The position numbers were made by a program, and so were the translations under genes. A DNA stretch of 64,000 nucleotides from Eremomyces bilateralis CBS 781.70 (Eukaryota; Ascomycota; Dothideomycetes; Eremomycetales; Eremomycetaceae). Each line of letters begins with the position of its first letter. Positions within the stretch are counted from its first letter, which is position 1. The stretch spans positions 1,022,123-1,086,122 of the forward strand of contig NW_022985068.1 of the NCBI RefSeq assembly GCF_010015585.1. The letters run 5' to 3'. The notes below the pieces were generated by a model. It did not search any database. It saw only the letters and a program-made list of their open reading frames with translations, and was not told the origin of the DNA. Positions 32,351-43,700 of this stretch are shown here, one piece after another.

Positions 32351-33900
32351 ATGAGTTTCCAATTTATCGAGAACGGCAGTACTGATCCAGCCACTCGCAA
32401 GTTGATACGCAGTCATGTTATGAAAGGCAAAAACACCAGCAAAAACACCGGCAAGACACGGCTGCGATCGACTCAAAAAGAAGAGGCCGACTTTAACTTC
32501 TTTAACGAGATTTCTAGTCCAGGAATTGAGTCGTCAGTAACCAATCGAAGCAACTATAATGTCCCCAAGAAGATGGATGTACTGTCTCCATCTCTGGGAA
32601 ACAGCTTCTCTGGTGTCGAATTCGCATGGGAGGTGAGACCGTTCATGATAGATCTTATACATCAATGTGGGTACAGAGATAGCCATTTAAAGCTGCTTCT
32701 ATTTGCTAACGTTTTTAGTCGTACATATCTCCAATCAGGCTGTTTATCCTATCGAATTCTGTAACCCTGTTGATACCAGAAGGCAGCTTTGGTTTCAATG
32801 TTTGTTAACTGACGAAGCTTGTAAGTGATCCAAGTTTGTTAGTGACAGACTGCTAATACCGAACAGTCTTTTACAGCGTGCTTGCTATGTCCGAGTTGTG
32901 TAAAGACTCGTGGACAGGGAAACAAGACACCTCGCCACGTGCCCTTCAGTATCTGTCGAACACCTATCGCTGTATAGCCCGAAATATACGGCATTATGAG
33001 ACTGTACCAGACTCTACAGTCGCTGCAGTCATGTCTATGGCCCTCCATGATGATTTTCGAGGACAGCTGAGTCGTAGTAAGGTCCATATAGATGCATTAG
33101 AGCACTTAATCGAGCTTCGTGGTGGCATCGCTACGCTGGAACCCAATTTCATTTTCGCCCAAAAGGTCTGCAGGTGAGTCCGTACCTGCTCCAGCTGTTC
33201 GTTGTATCTCTGGCTAAATATGGATAGAGCAGATATTGAGTTCGCACTCCACGATGGATCACGGCCACGCTTCTATAGAGACGAGTTTCCTCGGAAGATC
33301 TTCACAATGATGTTAGAGCCCTCGAACACGTGGGGTAATTACACTTATCCGGCTGCAGAGAGGTGCCATCGCGATATAGCACATGTCTACGCGGACATCA
33401 TGGCTGTCTCAGGTCTCCTTAATAGTGACCGTGCCTGCTTCAAACTTGAGCCTGATATATACCAAGAGATTTTAATCTCTGTCTGCTATCGTCTGCTATA
33501 CTCCTACCCGCTAGCTGGTAAAAGACCAGAAAGCAATAAAGAGTGTGCAATTCAGCTTGGACTACTGGCACTAATGACTACTATGCTTTTCCAGCATGGC
33601 AGGTCTCAGCGACTCTCATATAAGCTCCTCGCGATGCTTCTCAGAAACATCTTCCTTAGCCCTACTGGCGAGCTACTGTTAGAGGAAAAGACACGTCTCT
33701 GGCTCCTTTTCATTGGTGGTATTTCCGTGTTTGAAATTAAGGATAGAGACTGGCTTGTCCCTCGCATCAAAACTTCTCTCCGTAACCTAGATGTGAGCAG
33801 CTGGGATGATGCTCTTACCGAAATCAAAAAATTTCCTTGGATCGATGCATTTCATCACGGGCCAGGTCAAGAGCTATGGAAAGTTGTAATCTGGGAATAA
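32351..33900 (+). CDS. Fungal-specific transcription factor domain protein (Fungal_trans_2-like), no zinc cluster
   Basis: Four exons join in frame: 32351-32632, 32739-32820, 32867-33173 and 33228-33900, giving 447 residues. The first intron is 106 bp if the acceptor at 32738 is used. The N-terminus SFQFIENGSTDPATRKLIRS followed by HVMKGKN is the standard opening of this family, whose members often lack the Zn2Cys6 DNA-binding domain, as here. Later come VYPIEFCNPVDTRRQLWFQC, ALHDDFRGQLSRSKVHIDAL and EHLIELRGGIATL, typical of the regulatory region. It probably acts in the nucleus as a regulator, but direct DNA binding is doubtful. Its neighbour is an SDR; co-regulation cannot be judged. Confidence 0.8.
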
Positions 33901-34137
33901 GTTGTGGCTATAAACGTGTTCTCGCTAACTGCGCACGCGCATACATGACCCGCGAACAACTTCCGAACACACAACAATTAGACGCACCCCGAATAGATAG
34001 TGTTCAACTTTTTGCGCAGACTTTCCCAAACACGTTGCTGTATTCGCCTGCCCACTACATTCGTCGCCCACGATGCTACGTGGTCTCTGGCAATCCAAAT
34101 TAGCAGAGTCATAGATATATGACGGGAGATGGATGGC

Positions 34138-35113
34138 TTACTCTTTGACCTCGCAGGCGGATATGTATTTTCCATTGCTATATTTCCCTGCCACAGCCGC
34201 GTAAAGCAGATTCCGGCTACCCACCTCTGCAGATCTTGCCAGCAGTGTTCGCACGATAGCAATAATTAACCACTGTACCCATCCCGCATTTCTACTCAGC
34301 TCGGTGTTGCAAAGTCCAGGATTGACGTAGTTGATGGCGACTCCAGTTTCGCGATATGGATGAAGGGATGCGAACTCTCGCATGGCATATAGGAGGAGCA
34401 GCTTAGAGATTTCGTACCTGTGTGTTCATCAGCGAGTCGCTCTCTTTATTTGAACACTCACATTCTAACAAACCTCTTTCCTGGCATCGGGCTTTGGCTC
34501 ACCCCATCAATTAGGTCTCCGTCTATCTTCTCGAGTTCGCCTTTAGCCTGGAATGCTACCTCACTCCCAACTAGTACCAAATGTGGCACGATCCCAAACT
34601 TCCTAGCGCTCTCTTGCAATTTTGGAAGTACCAGGACGGCCAAAAGCATCGTGCTCACGACATTCACCGTCAAAGTAGACTCCAGTCCTTCCGCGATTAT
34701 GCTCTCTGCCATTGCGATACCGGCATTCTCGATGATGGCGTCGACCCGATCAAGTGTTTCCACCTTCTTTACGAACTCTTTGACAGAGTCGTAAGAACTG
34801 AGGTCGAGATGCCACACCTCTATAACACCTTTTCGACCTGTTTCAGCCTCAATTTTGGCCTTTGCTGCATCACCTCTGCTGAGAAATCGGACGGCGATGA
34901 TGACTTTATTTGCGGACAAGGCGATGAGGTGTTTTGCGCATTCGTAGCCGAGACCTTGGTTGGACCCTGTAATCTGCTGGTAGTCAGGGAGATGTGATGC
35001 TTGTTGATCAATGGGAAACCAACAATATACGTCCCACCTGTGCAGTCCTGAGTCGTCGGAATGAGAGGAAGCTTTTTATGCTGCTCTCGGACGAAAGTAG
35101 TGAAGCTGGCCAT
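34138..35113 (-). CDS. Short-chain dehydrogenase/reductase (SDR)
   Basis: Three exons, 35113-35024, 34976-34462 and 34417-34138, join in frame and give 294 residues, a normal SDR size. The first donor is GTTGGT, weaker than usual. Cofactor motif TGSNQGLG (TGxxxGxG) follows the first junction; DLSSYDSV marks the adenine-ring Asp; ENAG is the NNAG-like motif; the active site is YEISK (YxxxK) with the catalytic Ser expected in LVLVGSEVAF; VNPGLCNTELSR is the conserved PG motif. The enzyme is soluble and NAD(P)-dependent; the substrate is unknown. It is convergent with the transcription-factor-domain gene. Confidence 0.87.
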
Positions 35114-36610
35114 TGTAATGGTGGGATTTTATTTTTCTTTAGTTTCGTTTTGTGGTGTAGATGGCGAATGAATTGGTTAATGGTTCCCGCAACTGATGGG
35201 TTTTCCGGACACGATAGAAGCAGGTTCTTTATACAGTTTAACTACGGACATAATCTCTACACCGCTCTACTTACGACCTTTAAAGCCGCTTAAACTCCAT
35301 GTTACATTATAAAGCATATAAAAAGAAATTTGAAGGCTGAGGATTATGGACTGGAACGGGATATAGGAAAATTTGAACTTTGAAAATCACCTTTGATTGT
35401 TTTCCACTTTTGGAATCGCGGGGTGGTAATTAGTGCAGATGCAATTCAAGGTTCGGGCCTAGTCGCAACAAGGATTGTTATAGGGACGGTTACGAGGACT
35501 CCGATTGGCCCTCATCCATCTTTGCAGAGAACAAGCTGTGATGTGACGGCTACGAAGCACTGCCTCGTACTAAAGCTTATCCCTATTCTTTCCCTTTTTA
35601 GGGGATAGATCACCATTGTAAACTATATAAAGTAGCTGCAGGAACAGCCTGTGTCGCAGGCCAAAGGGACCGTGATTACTGATTACTCTGTATTCTAATC
35701 TTGCCTTTCTATAGTTATCCCAACAGAAGGAGTTTGATTCAGAGAAGCTTATGGTCCGTTTGTTCAATAGGAATTCTACGAAAATAGGCTGTTCCTGCAG
35801 GCCTTTCCAACAATTCCTGCTCTTCAGGATCAAGGCAAATCTTTCTACACTCTTTTGGAATCTAATGGTGTTTTCCCACTGTATCGCTGCACCAATCAAC
35901 AGATTGAGCGAAACCGCTATTTATCTCACAAAATGCATGGGATAGGATCTGTTAATTCTCATCTCTACAAGGATGATGGGCCAAGCCTCATTCAGCATGT
36001 CTTGGCATGTGAAGCCATGCCAAGAGATGGTATGCAAACTTAAGTTACGCCTTGGAGCGTACGAATCAGAACTAAAGGACGGCCCGATCAAACGATGGTC
36101 TCCGAACACGGAAGTAGTTACGGCAACGATACAGTTCATCCAGGACACTGGAAGACTAGACCCAGGAACATGACATCCCTCTACACCTTCTCTCCTACAC
36201 CTTCTCTCCTACACCTTCTCTCCTACACCTTCTCTCCTAGTTATACATTCCCTTCTACTAACTATATGGTCTCAACCCTCCGATCCGACGCTGTGCCCGA
36301 GTAAGAGCAGCGTCACTCTAGATCAGAACCTAGAAGAACAGAGGCATCCAGCAAACTGACCATCTTATTCCCTTAGCACACTTATAATACTTCCCTATGT
36401 TAGACACAGATATAGAAGTCAGTAGAACGAAGATAGAAAATGGGGCACAAGGCCACAAGGCACCAATGTATGTAATTAGTCAGCCTAGGTAGTTCCCCAC
36501 ATGGGCCTCGCAGAGAGGCCTGACGGGCGTATGAATCTCTCTCTCTCACCATAACACACAGATCCATTCCACCCACTAAAAAACTCGGCACAGTAGCCAA
36601 AAAAACAAAA
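35114..36610. other. Long intergenic region
   Basis: About 1.5 kb with short frames only. The first 170 bp lie upstream of the SDR start and should include its promoter. A 14 bp tandem repeat lies at 36181-36236 (separate entry). No gene is recognised; frames such as 35899-35570 (109 codons, minus) have no known motif. Confidence 0.4.
36181..36238. repeat. Tandem repeat, 4 x 14 bp
   Basis: Four identical copies of CTACACCTTCTCTC in a row. A simple pyrimidine-rich microsatellite with no coding frame. Confidence 0.9.
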
Positions 36611-36729
36611 ACATACAGCAATAGGAGTTCCCACGTGGTCACCCACCGTAGTACTATTCCATCTCTAACCTGCTTGAGTACGGCAGAGCGGACGGGATGC
36701 CCTATATTCAGGTTGATATGGCCGTATGT
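36611..36729 (-). rRNA. 5S ribosomal RNA gene
   Basis: The minus strand begins ACATACGGCCATAT at 36729 and ends GCTGTATGT at 36611, 119 bp, followed by a T-rich pol III terminator (TTTTTGTTTTTTT). Internal hallmarks are present: CATCCCGTCCGCTCTGCCGT, CTCAAGCAGG, and the C-box region GGTGGGTGACCACGTGGGAA. The two ends can pair (ACATACGGC with GCTGTATGT) as stem I of 5S rRNA. In filamentous fungi 5S genes are dispersed outside the rDNA, so this location is normal. Some positions look unusual (GATGGAATAGTACT), so it could be a variant or slightly decayed copy. Confidence 0.82.
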
Positions 36730-36789
36730 AGTAGTAATTGAAACTTTTCACAATATCAACCTAGCAATCTGCAAAATTCAACCAAACAA

Positions 36790-36817
36790 AAACAAAAACA
36801 TACAGCAATGGGAGTTG
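36790..36817 (-). repeat. 3' fragment of a 5S rRNA gene
   Basis: The stretch read on the minus strand, AACTCCCATTGCTGTATG plus TTTTTG, repeats the last ~19 bases of the 5S gene and its terminator, about 180 bp upstream of that gene. Upstream sequence does not match 5S, so this is only a 3' end fragment, perhaps part of an insertion that used the 5S end. Confidence 0.6.
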
Positions 36818-37118
36818 CCCTATACTCTCCCAGCGGTATAAACGAGGTTGAAAACAGAGGGTCAATACCGCCGAAAGACGAGGGCCCGTCGAAAATACTC
36901 CCTGGTAAGGATCGTAAAGGTGCTCTTTCTCGCACTCCGTCAGAAGTCCTGTTCGCGGTTCTACAGTCTCGCCCTCAGTCCTCAGCCCTGTTCGCAGTTC
37001 TGTTCGCAGTTCTTTAGTATTCTCAAGTTCCAGTCCCATCGGTTTCGGAGGTAGTCGACGCTATCAACACTCCAAGAAGCCAAAGTTCTCTACATTTATT
37101 CTAAGAAACGTCTTTGAT

Positions 37119-38182
37119 TATGACGCCACGACGCACTATTAAAAAGGGCGAAGCCGGAGAGCAAGAGGCAAAAGAGCTTCTAGCTAGCTTCCAGGGCAAG
37201 CCCCTCGACGATACGGTCCCAGTGTCGGACAGAACTATCTACAAGCGCAGCTACGCCATGTGACTCTTCAAGGAGTACGGAACACCTGGACTTATCATGC
37301 CTATGACCTACACTCACATCCTCTAGATACGTTTGCGACGTCCTACACCGCGAGCCGGACGATACCTGGGAGCTGGTTATCCCTTTGCAGCTCTTCACCA
37401 GTGGAGGTAGCCTCAGCCTAGGATACATGTTGTGCCATTCTCCAGACCTATGTCTCCGACTCTTGGGTCTCTCGGGTTGCGTTGGGAGATCAAGAATCCG
37501 ACGAAGTCCGACAGGTTAATCGAGTATTAACCGTCCTGACTTTGTGGAGAGCTCTTGTGCAGGAAGGAGACTAAGCAGTTCTTACACCTAAAAGAAGAGA
37601 GAATAGGCACGCCGCGAGGCAATGGAGACTCGCTAATCCAAGTGGAAAACTGATTTCAGGACCCGTGTGGGAGATTTCTAATATGAGGTCTGCTCTCTAT
37701 TTCTACGGAGAAGGATACTAACGTCTCTGTAGTGGATTGTCCACGACCTTCCTTTGCTTACCGGTATCTTTAACGAACTTAAGCGCCGAAAGTGGGCCGC
37801 GAATGCTCAGGATATAGTAGTCATTATGCAGGCTCTCCTGAATCGACACCGCGATATCCTCCACTCTACGGCATAACTTAGCGACTTCGCCATGATCATG
37901 CTCTATATGGCAATTGGTGGATTCTGGACTGAATGTCCTAGAAACTTGAAATATATAGACGTCAGGATAGGACTCGCCAACGATGGGGGGAAAACGAACG
38001 TGTTCGTACGAATCCGAATGGCAGAAAACAAACTGCGAGTAGCTTCCCTGAAGCCTGTGAGCCCTGCGCGCGAGTTCACGCATGGAATTCTCACGGAAAA
38101 GCCTCAACCAGTGTTATTGACTTCCCAGAACAATGAGCAAGGACAATCAGAAGAGACAGAATCGGAAAACGAGATGCCCTAG
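37119..38182 (+). pseudogene. Decayed gene, possibly a FluG/DUF3435 (tyrosine recombinase-like) relic
   Basis: Starts MTPRRTIKKGEAGEQEAKEL and reads LDDTVPVSDRTIYKRSYAM before a TGA. Coding character resumes in pieces (VCDVLHREPDDTWELVIPLQ), then LPLLTGIFNELKRRKWAANA, QDIVVIMQALLNRHRDILHS, a stop, and MIMLYMAIGGFWTECPRNLK with YIDVRIGLANDGG to the end at 38182. The order of a helical bundle followed by a hydrophobic helix and an LKYxDV strand recalls the fungal DUF3435/FluG-type domain, which is a tyrosine-recombinase fold. The match is by memory of the pattern only. The gene is broken by at least two stops and one frame change. An overlapping antisense frame (38107-37718) is less convincing. 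Confidence 0.35.
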
Positions 38183-38582
38183 CCGAAAGTCGGCGCCTAG
38201 GGCCTAAGGATAGGAAAGTCTATAGTTAACAAGTTGATAAATGAATGGAATTCATTTAACATGGAAGGAACACTTTTACCATCCCCGCATACGTGAACAA
38301 GCAACATAAGTACATAACGTCCTTACCCTGATCAATAATGGGTCGCAATCTTATAGACTGATCGAAGAAAGAATTACAAGGCGATTAAAGCTTGACAGGT
38401 TTACCTTCCCTGAACCTATCAGGGTATCCGGATTCGAAGAATTATTAAAGAACAAGATCACAGAGTGTGCAATACTGGATTCATTAGATATTAGAGGGTC
38501 TCAATCAGCACGAACACCATCGGGGAAGATTTTCCTTTACATTATCCCTAAGATAGTAGGAAAGCATCAGATGATCCTACTG
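38183..38582. other. Intergenic region, nothing recognised
   Basis: 400 bp between the decayed gene and the Tc1/mariner copy 2. No gene or repeat seen. Confidence 0.4.
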
Positions 38583-38584
38583 TA

Positions 38585-39899
38585 CTACTAAACCAAAAGT
38601 CTGCGCACAGACCCCATTCTCAGCTGAATATCTCTACACCCACCCCTTACTTAGACAACCAATAACTTTACCAAAATGAGGTCTTTTGGCACAAAAATAA
38701 GTGGTAATCGAGGGCTAATAAGGAGTTATCGGCCGCTCAAAGAGTTGGGATTTTTCAGGCTGCTGAAGATGGGAAACCAAAGACTGAAATCGCGCGGAAC
38801 TTTCGCGTCTCTCGAAGCGCGGTGTATGGGACTCTAGAGAGGTGGGAAGAACATCAAACCACCGTATCTTTACCCCGTGAAGGGTGTCCCCATAAGCTAT
38901 CACGCCCTGACGAACGGCATATCGTCCAAATCACACGTCGATTTCCTAAAATGGAGTATGGAGAGCTCCTCGCAGGTATTTCATACCTCCGCAATTCTAG
39001 GAAGACTATCTACCGAACCCTTAAGAAATATCACCTTACGAAATGGCGAGCGAAGAAGAGGCCTTACCTGAAGCCCCACCACGCAAAAGACCGCCTCCGA
39101 TTTGCCCACGAATTCCTTGAATTCGACTTCTCCCGGACCCACTCCACGGACGAGTGCTCGTATGAGAAGGGGGCGGGCGGTAAGCAGGTATGGGTATGGC
39201 GACTGTACCACGAGGCATATGATCCGCAAATGGTAGAGCCTAAGACCTCTGGCAAGGCCATTTCACAGATGATATGGGGCTCAATCTCGCGTGATGGGAG
39301 GTCAGGCCTGGTGATCATGGATCGCGACGAAACCTCCGCAAGACAGGGATATTCCGCGAAATCCTACATCGCTACGTTAGAGGAGGGACTTCTCCCTACG
39401 TACGAACCCGGGGATGTTGTTATCCAGGATAACGCAAGGATCCATACGGCTAAAATCACCCAAGAATGGCTGGAGACGCACGGCATTTGGGTCATCGATT
39501 GGCCGGCCAATTCNNNNNNNNNNNNNNNNNNNNNNNNNNNNNNNNNNNNNNNNNNNNNNNNNNNNNNNNNNNNNNNNNNNNNNNNNNNNNNNNNNNNNNN
39601 NNNNNNNNNNNNNNNNNNNNNNNNNNNNNNNNNNNNNNNNNNNNNNNNNNNNNNNNNNNNNNNNNNNNNNNNNNNNNNNNNNNNNNNNNNNNNNNNNNNN
39701 NNNNNNNNNNNNNNNNNNNNNNNGGCGGTAATCAAGGCAAAAGGGTGGCATACGAAATATTAGATATTTCCCAATTAAGAAATCAAAAAAGTAGACTGAA
39801 TTTGCATTTGTATGTGTTTTGCAGCGTATCTCAAGATACGGTGTATAGCGATTAGATTTGGTGATTTTCGGGGGTGTGTGCAGACATTTGTCTACTTAG
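38585..39899 (+). mobile_element. Tc1/mariner element, copy 2, with assembly gap
   Basis: Flanked by TA at 38583-38584 and 39900-39901, the expected target duplication. Left end CTACTAAACCAAAAGTCTGC and reversed right end CTAAGTAGACAAATGTCTGC are imperfect inverted repeats. It aligns along its whole length with copy 1, but lies in a gap of 210 N (39514-39723). In copy 1 the corresponding stretch is about 194 bp. Confidence 0.88.
38679..39766 (+). pseudogene. Tc1/mariner transposase, copy 2, frameshifted near start
   Basis: The ATG at 38676-38678 region gives MRSFGTKISGNRG, but one C is missing from GGGCCTAAT of copy 1, shifting the frame early. From about 38822 the frame is open through the helix-turn-helix (MYGTLERWEE), RKTIYRTLKKYHL, and the catalytic part with SISRDGRSGLVIMD, VIQDNARIHTAKITQEWLET and IDWPAN, up to the N gap, then AVIKAKGWHTKY and stop. 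It keeps the codons that are stops in copy 1 (KAISQMIWGS). One base change thus separates it from an open frame outside the gap; the gap sequence is unknown. Confidence 0.75.
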
Positions 39900-39901
39900 T
39901 A

Positions 39902-40720
39902 CATGTCTAGCAACCCCAATTCTATACAATGGTGATTACATATCAATGGTCTAAACACCATTACACCGACCGACATTTCCGTTCATTTGTAATGGAGTTG
40001 AGGAACCAAATATTGGCCTGGGCCATTGATATACAAATTGACGTCATAGTGATTGGTTAATACTTGTACGGACGGGGTAATACCGATCACATACTCAGGA
40101 TCCATGGAAGCAGGGCGGTCCGAAGAAGTCACCGGCTTGCCCATTCAAGGTGGCTTGGGAATTGAAAGGGTTCAGATCGTAGTTCGGCGGTGCGTCTGTT
40201 TGACAGTTGCGATGTCAATACCGACTGGTGTGCACTGAAACGCACGCAAAATAGGGGGTGGATTTCCGTTGTGGGGACACCGACGGAACCGATTCCGAAA
40301 TTCTTGCAGAAAGGGGACAACGATAAAGCGAATCACGCATGTGTCGTTGATGGAAAATCGGAAGGGCACTAAGCTCGTACATCCCGTCGTGCATCAATTA
40401 TAAATTCGATTCCAGGTAAATTATGAGATGCCATGAGCCGCAGGGATGGGATTACGTGCGATATCTTATGGTAATCAGCCACGACACTTAATTCCTTCAG
40501 ACCCAAAATCATAACTATGAATATCGAATAGGGTAACTACGCTAAAGTGATTTATAATACACCTGGATTCAACAATATCTCCTCGTCGCATCCAATGGGT
40601 GCCTATTCGCCTTCGCAGGTGCAAGCCCTTTCATGCCCGGAGGCAGTCATCAAGCATTCCGAACACCGGGGCATCCAAGCGCATCCAAGCGCATCCTCGT
40701 TCTTCTCCCTAGTAGACACA
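39902..40720. other. Intergenic region, nothing recognised
   Basis: 820 bp marking the end of the transposon-rich island. No gene, tRNA or repeat seen. A short direct repeat GCATCCAAGC occurs twice at 40670-40690. Confidence 0.4.
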
Positions 40721-43700
40721 TCAAAGAAAGATAGGGCTCTCGCTCTTCCACTTCGACTCCCCCGTCTTATCCCGCCGCTCATTCAAAAACCTCTCCGCGA
40801 GTCGCTGCCCACCAGTCGACGGGGTGGATGATTCCGCGAGGGGAGGCGACGAAATGGGCGCGCGCCGCTGATTTTCCTTTCCAAGACGGCTCGGGGTCTT
40901 AGTCCGCTCCATCCAACTCGGCGTATGCGCCGGAGAGTTCGCTCCATTGCGTCCGCTGTGCGGTGAGTCGTTGTCGTCTTTGGGCGACAATGCAGATGCG
41001 TATGGTCCCGCGCGGATCCGTGTTAGTGTCTCATCTTCCTCGTATACGTTGGACGTAGTCCGAGGTCGAAGGGCCTGAAGTGACATTGGACGTCTGACGC
41101 CGGGCACAGCTTGAGGAAGCGCGAGGTGCCGATTGGGAGGTGCATTCTCCTTATCTCGTCCGGAAAAGATCCTCGTATCTGTCCTGCGGTCGGTGAGCAT
41201 CGGCGTCTGGCTCCGAGAGGGAATCCGAGGAGAATTGGAGCTTCGTTCACCATTATTCCGTCCGGCCTCGAACATTGGAGAGCCTTCGTTTGTCCGGCTC
41301 GCAGATCGCTCCTGCAACCGGGGCCGAATTCGTTCGACACGAATGATGGACTCCCAGTTGCTGACTTGCTTCTCATCTTGAGTCGTGTCTGTTGGCGTCT
41401 CAGCCCCCGAAGTGATGTCGTCAAGAATGGTTGGCTCCTCTTCAACAATTTCAGCATGCTCCCGACGGTGACCTGCTCCGCGTGGTGGCAGGGAGTATCG
41501 CTCCCACTCTTCGACCGAGAGTCCTTCGTTCGGGCTAGAGCCCAGGTCGGCCACTTCCTTGGACAACCATGCTTTCCAGTCCCGGCTACCTTCAGTAGGA
41601 GTCCGCCTATGCGGTGATGTCCTGGAGCTGAGAGCAAATGACTTCACTGGGCTACTCTCCATGATTACTGCAGTTCCCGAATCCCCATCTCCCAAGGGAG
41701 TGTCCCTCCCGTCTTGAGAGTAGACGCTTGGAGACATCACCGTATTCCTCAAATCCAGGGACACTTCCTGCGCGGCCATGGAAGGCGGTGGATTCGCTTC
41801 AATGATTCGGTCAAGCTGGCATTCCACGCTCGAGCGGAAATTTCCATGAGAGGTTCGCGGAAAGAAGAAGCTGCGGTCCTCTTCCAATGGAGCCTGCCAT
41901 CTGTTTCGGTTCCTCTCAACGCGGGATGCAATCAGGCTGGTCGTAGGAAGATCTGCTTGCTGAGGCGCTCCACCAACTTGACGACTAGTCGAGAGTTCCT
42001 CACCAAGCGCGTCATCCAGTTTGGAGTCCGCATTGACATCTGTCTCCGGGGTAACTTTGGCATAGCCTAATCCTAGGTCACCCTGCTCGTCATTAGGATA
42101 CAGGCCTTCTAGAGATGCCGTTGAGAAATTCATCGCAAGCTCAGGAGGGACGGCGCGAATGGTCACTTGGCTCGACCTTGAGGCCAAAGATGCATCCTGT
42201 GACTGGCAATTCCTAGACTTCTGGCTGGGTAGAACCACATCCTCCTCCTTTCCATCATAGGAGATCCTCCTGACATGCTCATGCGCGATTCCGAGAGAGC
42301 CGTAGGCGCAGCCTTCTTGGCCGCACTCTGGATGTGTTTCCGGAGCAGGGGGTTGCTGTTGGTTCTGGCGCTTGGCCTCCTTGTGCTTTGTCAATGACAT
42401 CAACGTGTTGTAAAGACTTCGTCCTAACTGAGATGGTTGGCTTGGTGGATGAGATTCGGGGATCACGGACAGTGGCCCATGCATGCCCGAGTGGAATGGC
42501 GCATCGCGGCCACCCAAGTTGTCAGTGGGGATTGCAGTATAAGTCGAATCCGCCCAGGAAGTCACCCGCGATTTTTCTCCAGTGTTGGATAACTCGCTCG
42601 AAGTTGATGAAAGCTTCCGATGAACTGACGGGGAACTCGGACAAGCAGTCTGCCATGTAAAGGAAGTCTCGCTCGGTTGCCTTGAGGTCCGACGGCTGGC
42701 GGCATCGACGGCGGGCGATACGATGTCAGAAAGCGACCCCGTTCCGTGCCCAGACACAGGGGAGCCGCCGAATGTAGTGGTCTGCACGAAGTCTCCGAAA
42801 TATGTGCGTGACGCTGTAGCTTGTTGGATAGGTAGGTGGGTCGGTGGAGAAGACGCGATCGACATCAGAGAAGTTCTACGAAAAAGCTGTTTCATTTTCG
42901 ACTTCAAGGTAGATGTCATTGACAGTCGTTTGCCCTTGGAATGAAAGAGGGAAGACGATGCGGCTTCCGAACCAAAACCTGTTGCTGGGGAGGCGGGTGA
43001 GAACGTGATATTGCTTGGGGTGCATTGGGACTGCTGCTGTTCCAAAGCATCCGGCATATCGGCCGCTTGATAGGCTCCAGAAGAGTTAGGGGTTTGCTCC
43101 ACACGTTGGCGCCGTCGAGTCTCCTCAGCCCACCAAGATTCCGTGTGGTTCTCGGCACTGGGGCTGACATCGTTCGCGCCAATGAAATTGGAGTATTCCT
43201 CGCTTTCTGGGGAGATATTTGCTTCATGAGCGTCGAACTCATCAGAAACAACAGCGCCTTCGACGGCGGCTTCAGTCGAATTGTTTTGCGAGTTATCGGC
43301 GCGAGGTGCGGTGACTTTTGAATGGTCCTCTGTCTGACTGCCATAGACACTGCATCCCTTCGCGTTCGAAAGGGACTTCGATCGCCGTAGTGCGGCAGTG
43401 ACGTTGCTCGCTCGAGATTCACTCTCTAAATCCGCGCGACTCATTCGTGACAGTAAGCTCCGTGTCCGGGACAACGACTTGGCGATAATGGGCGACGAAC
43501 GCGCACCAACGCCATCGCAAGTGTACCCATCACGATCACGTCGATTCGACGCTGCGAGAGAGGGATTCGCCGACTGCCACGACTTCAACTCGAGCGGCCT
43601 CCGATCGTGCTTCTTGACGGTCTGCCGGCGCATTTGCATTTCCCGCTGCCGCTCCATCAAGGTAAGTCTTTGCGGGGTCCGCTTCTTACCCACATCGGCT

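Noticed and set aside
35393-36173. Several 60-110 codon frames on both strands.
   Set aside because: No motif, no splice-linked extension and no codon bias visible; probably chance frames in intergenic DNA.
37718-38107. 129-codon minus-strand frame as a gene.
   Set aside because: The plus strand at the same place reads into a longer, more protein-like chain consistent with upstream coding pieces.
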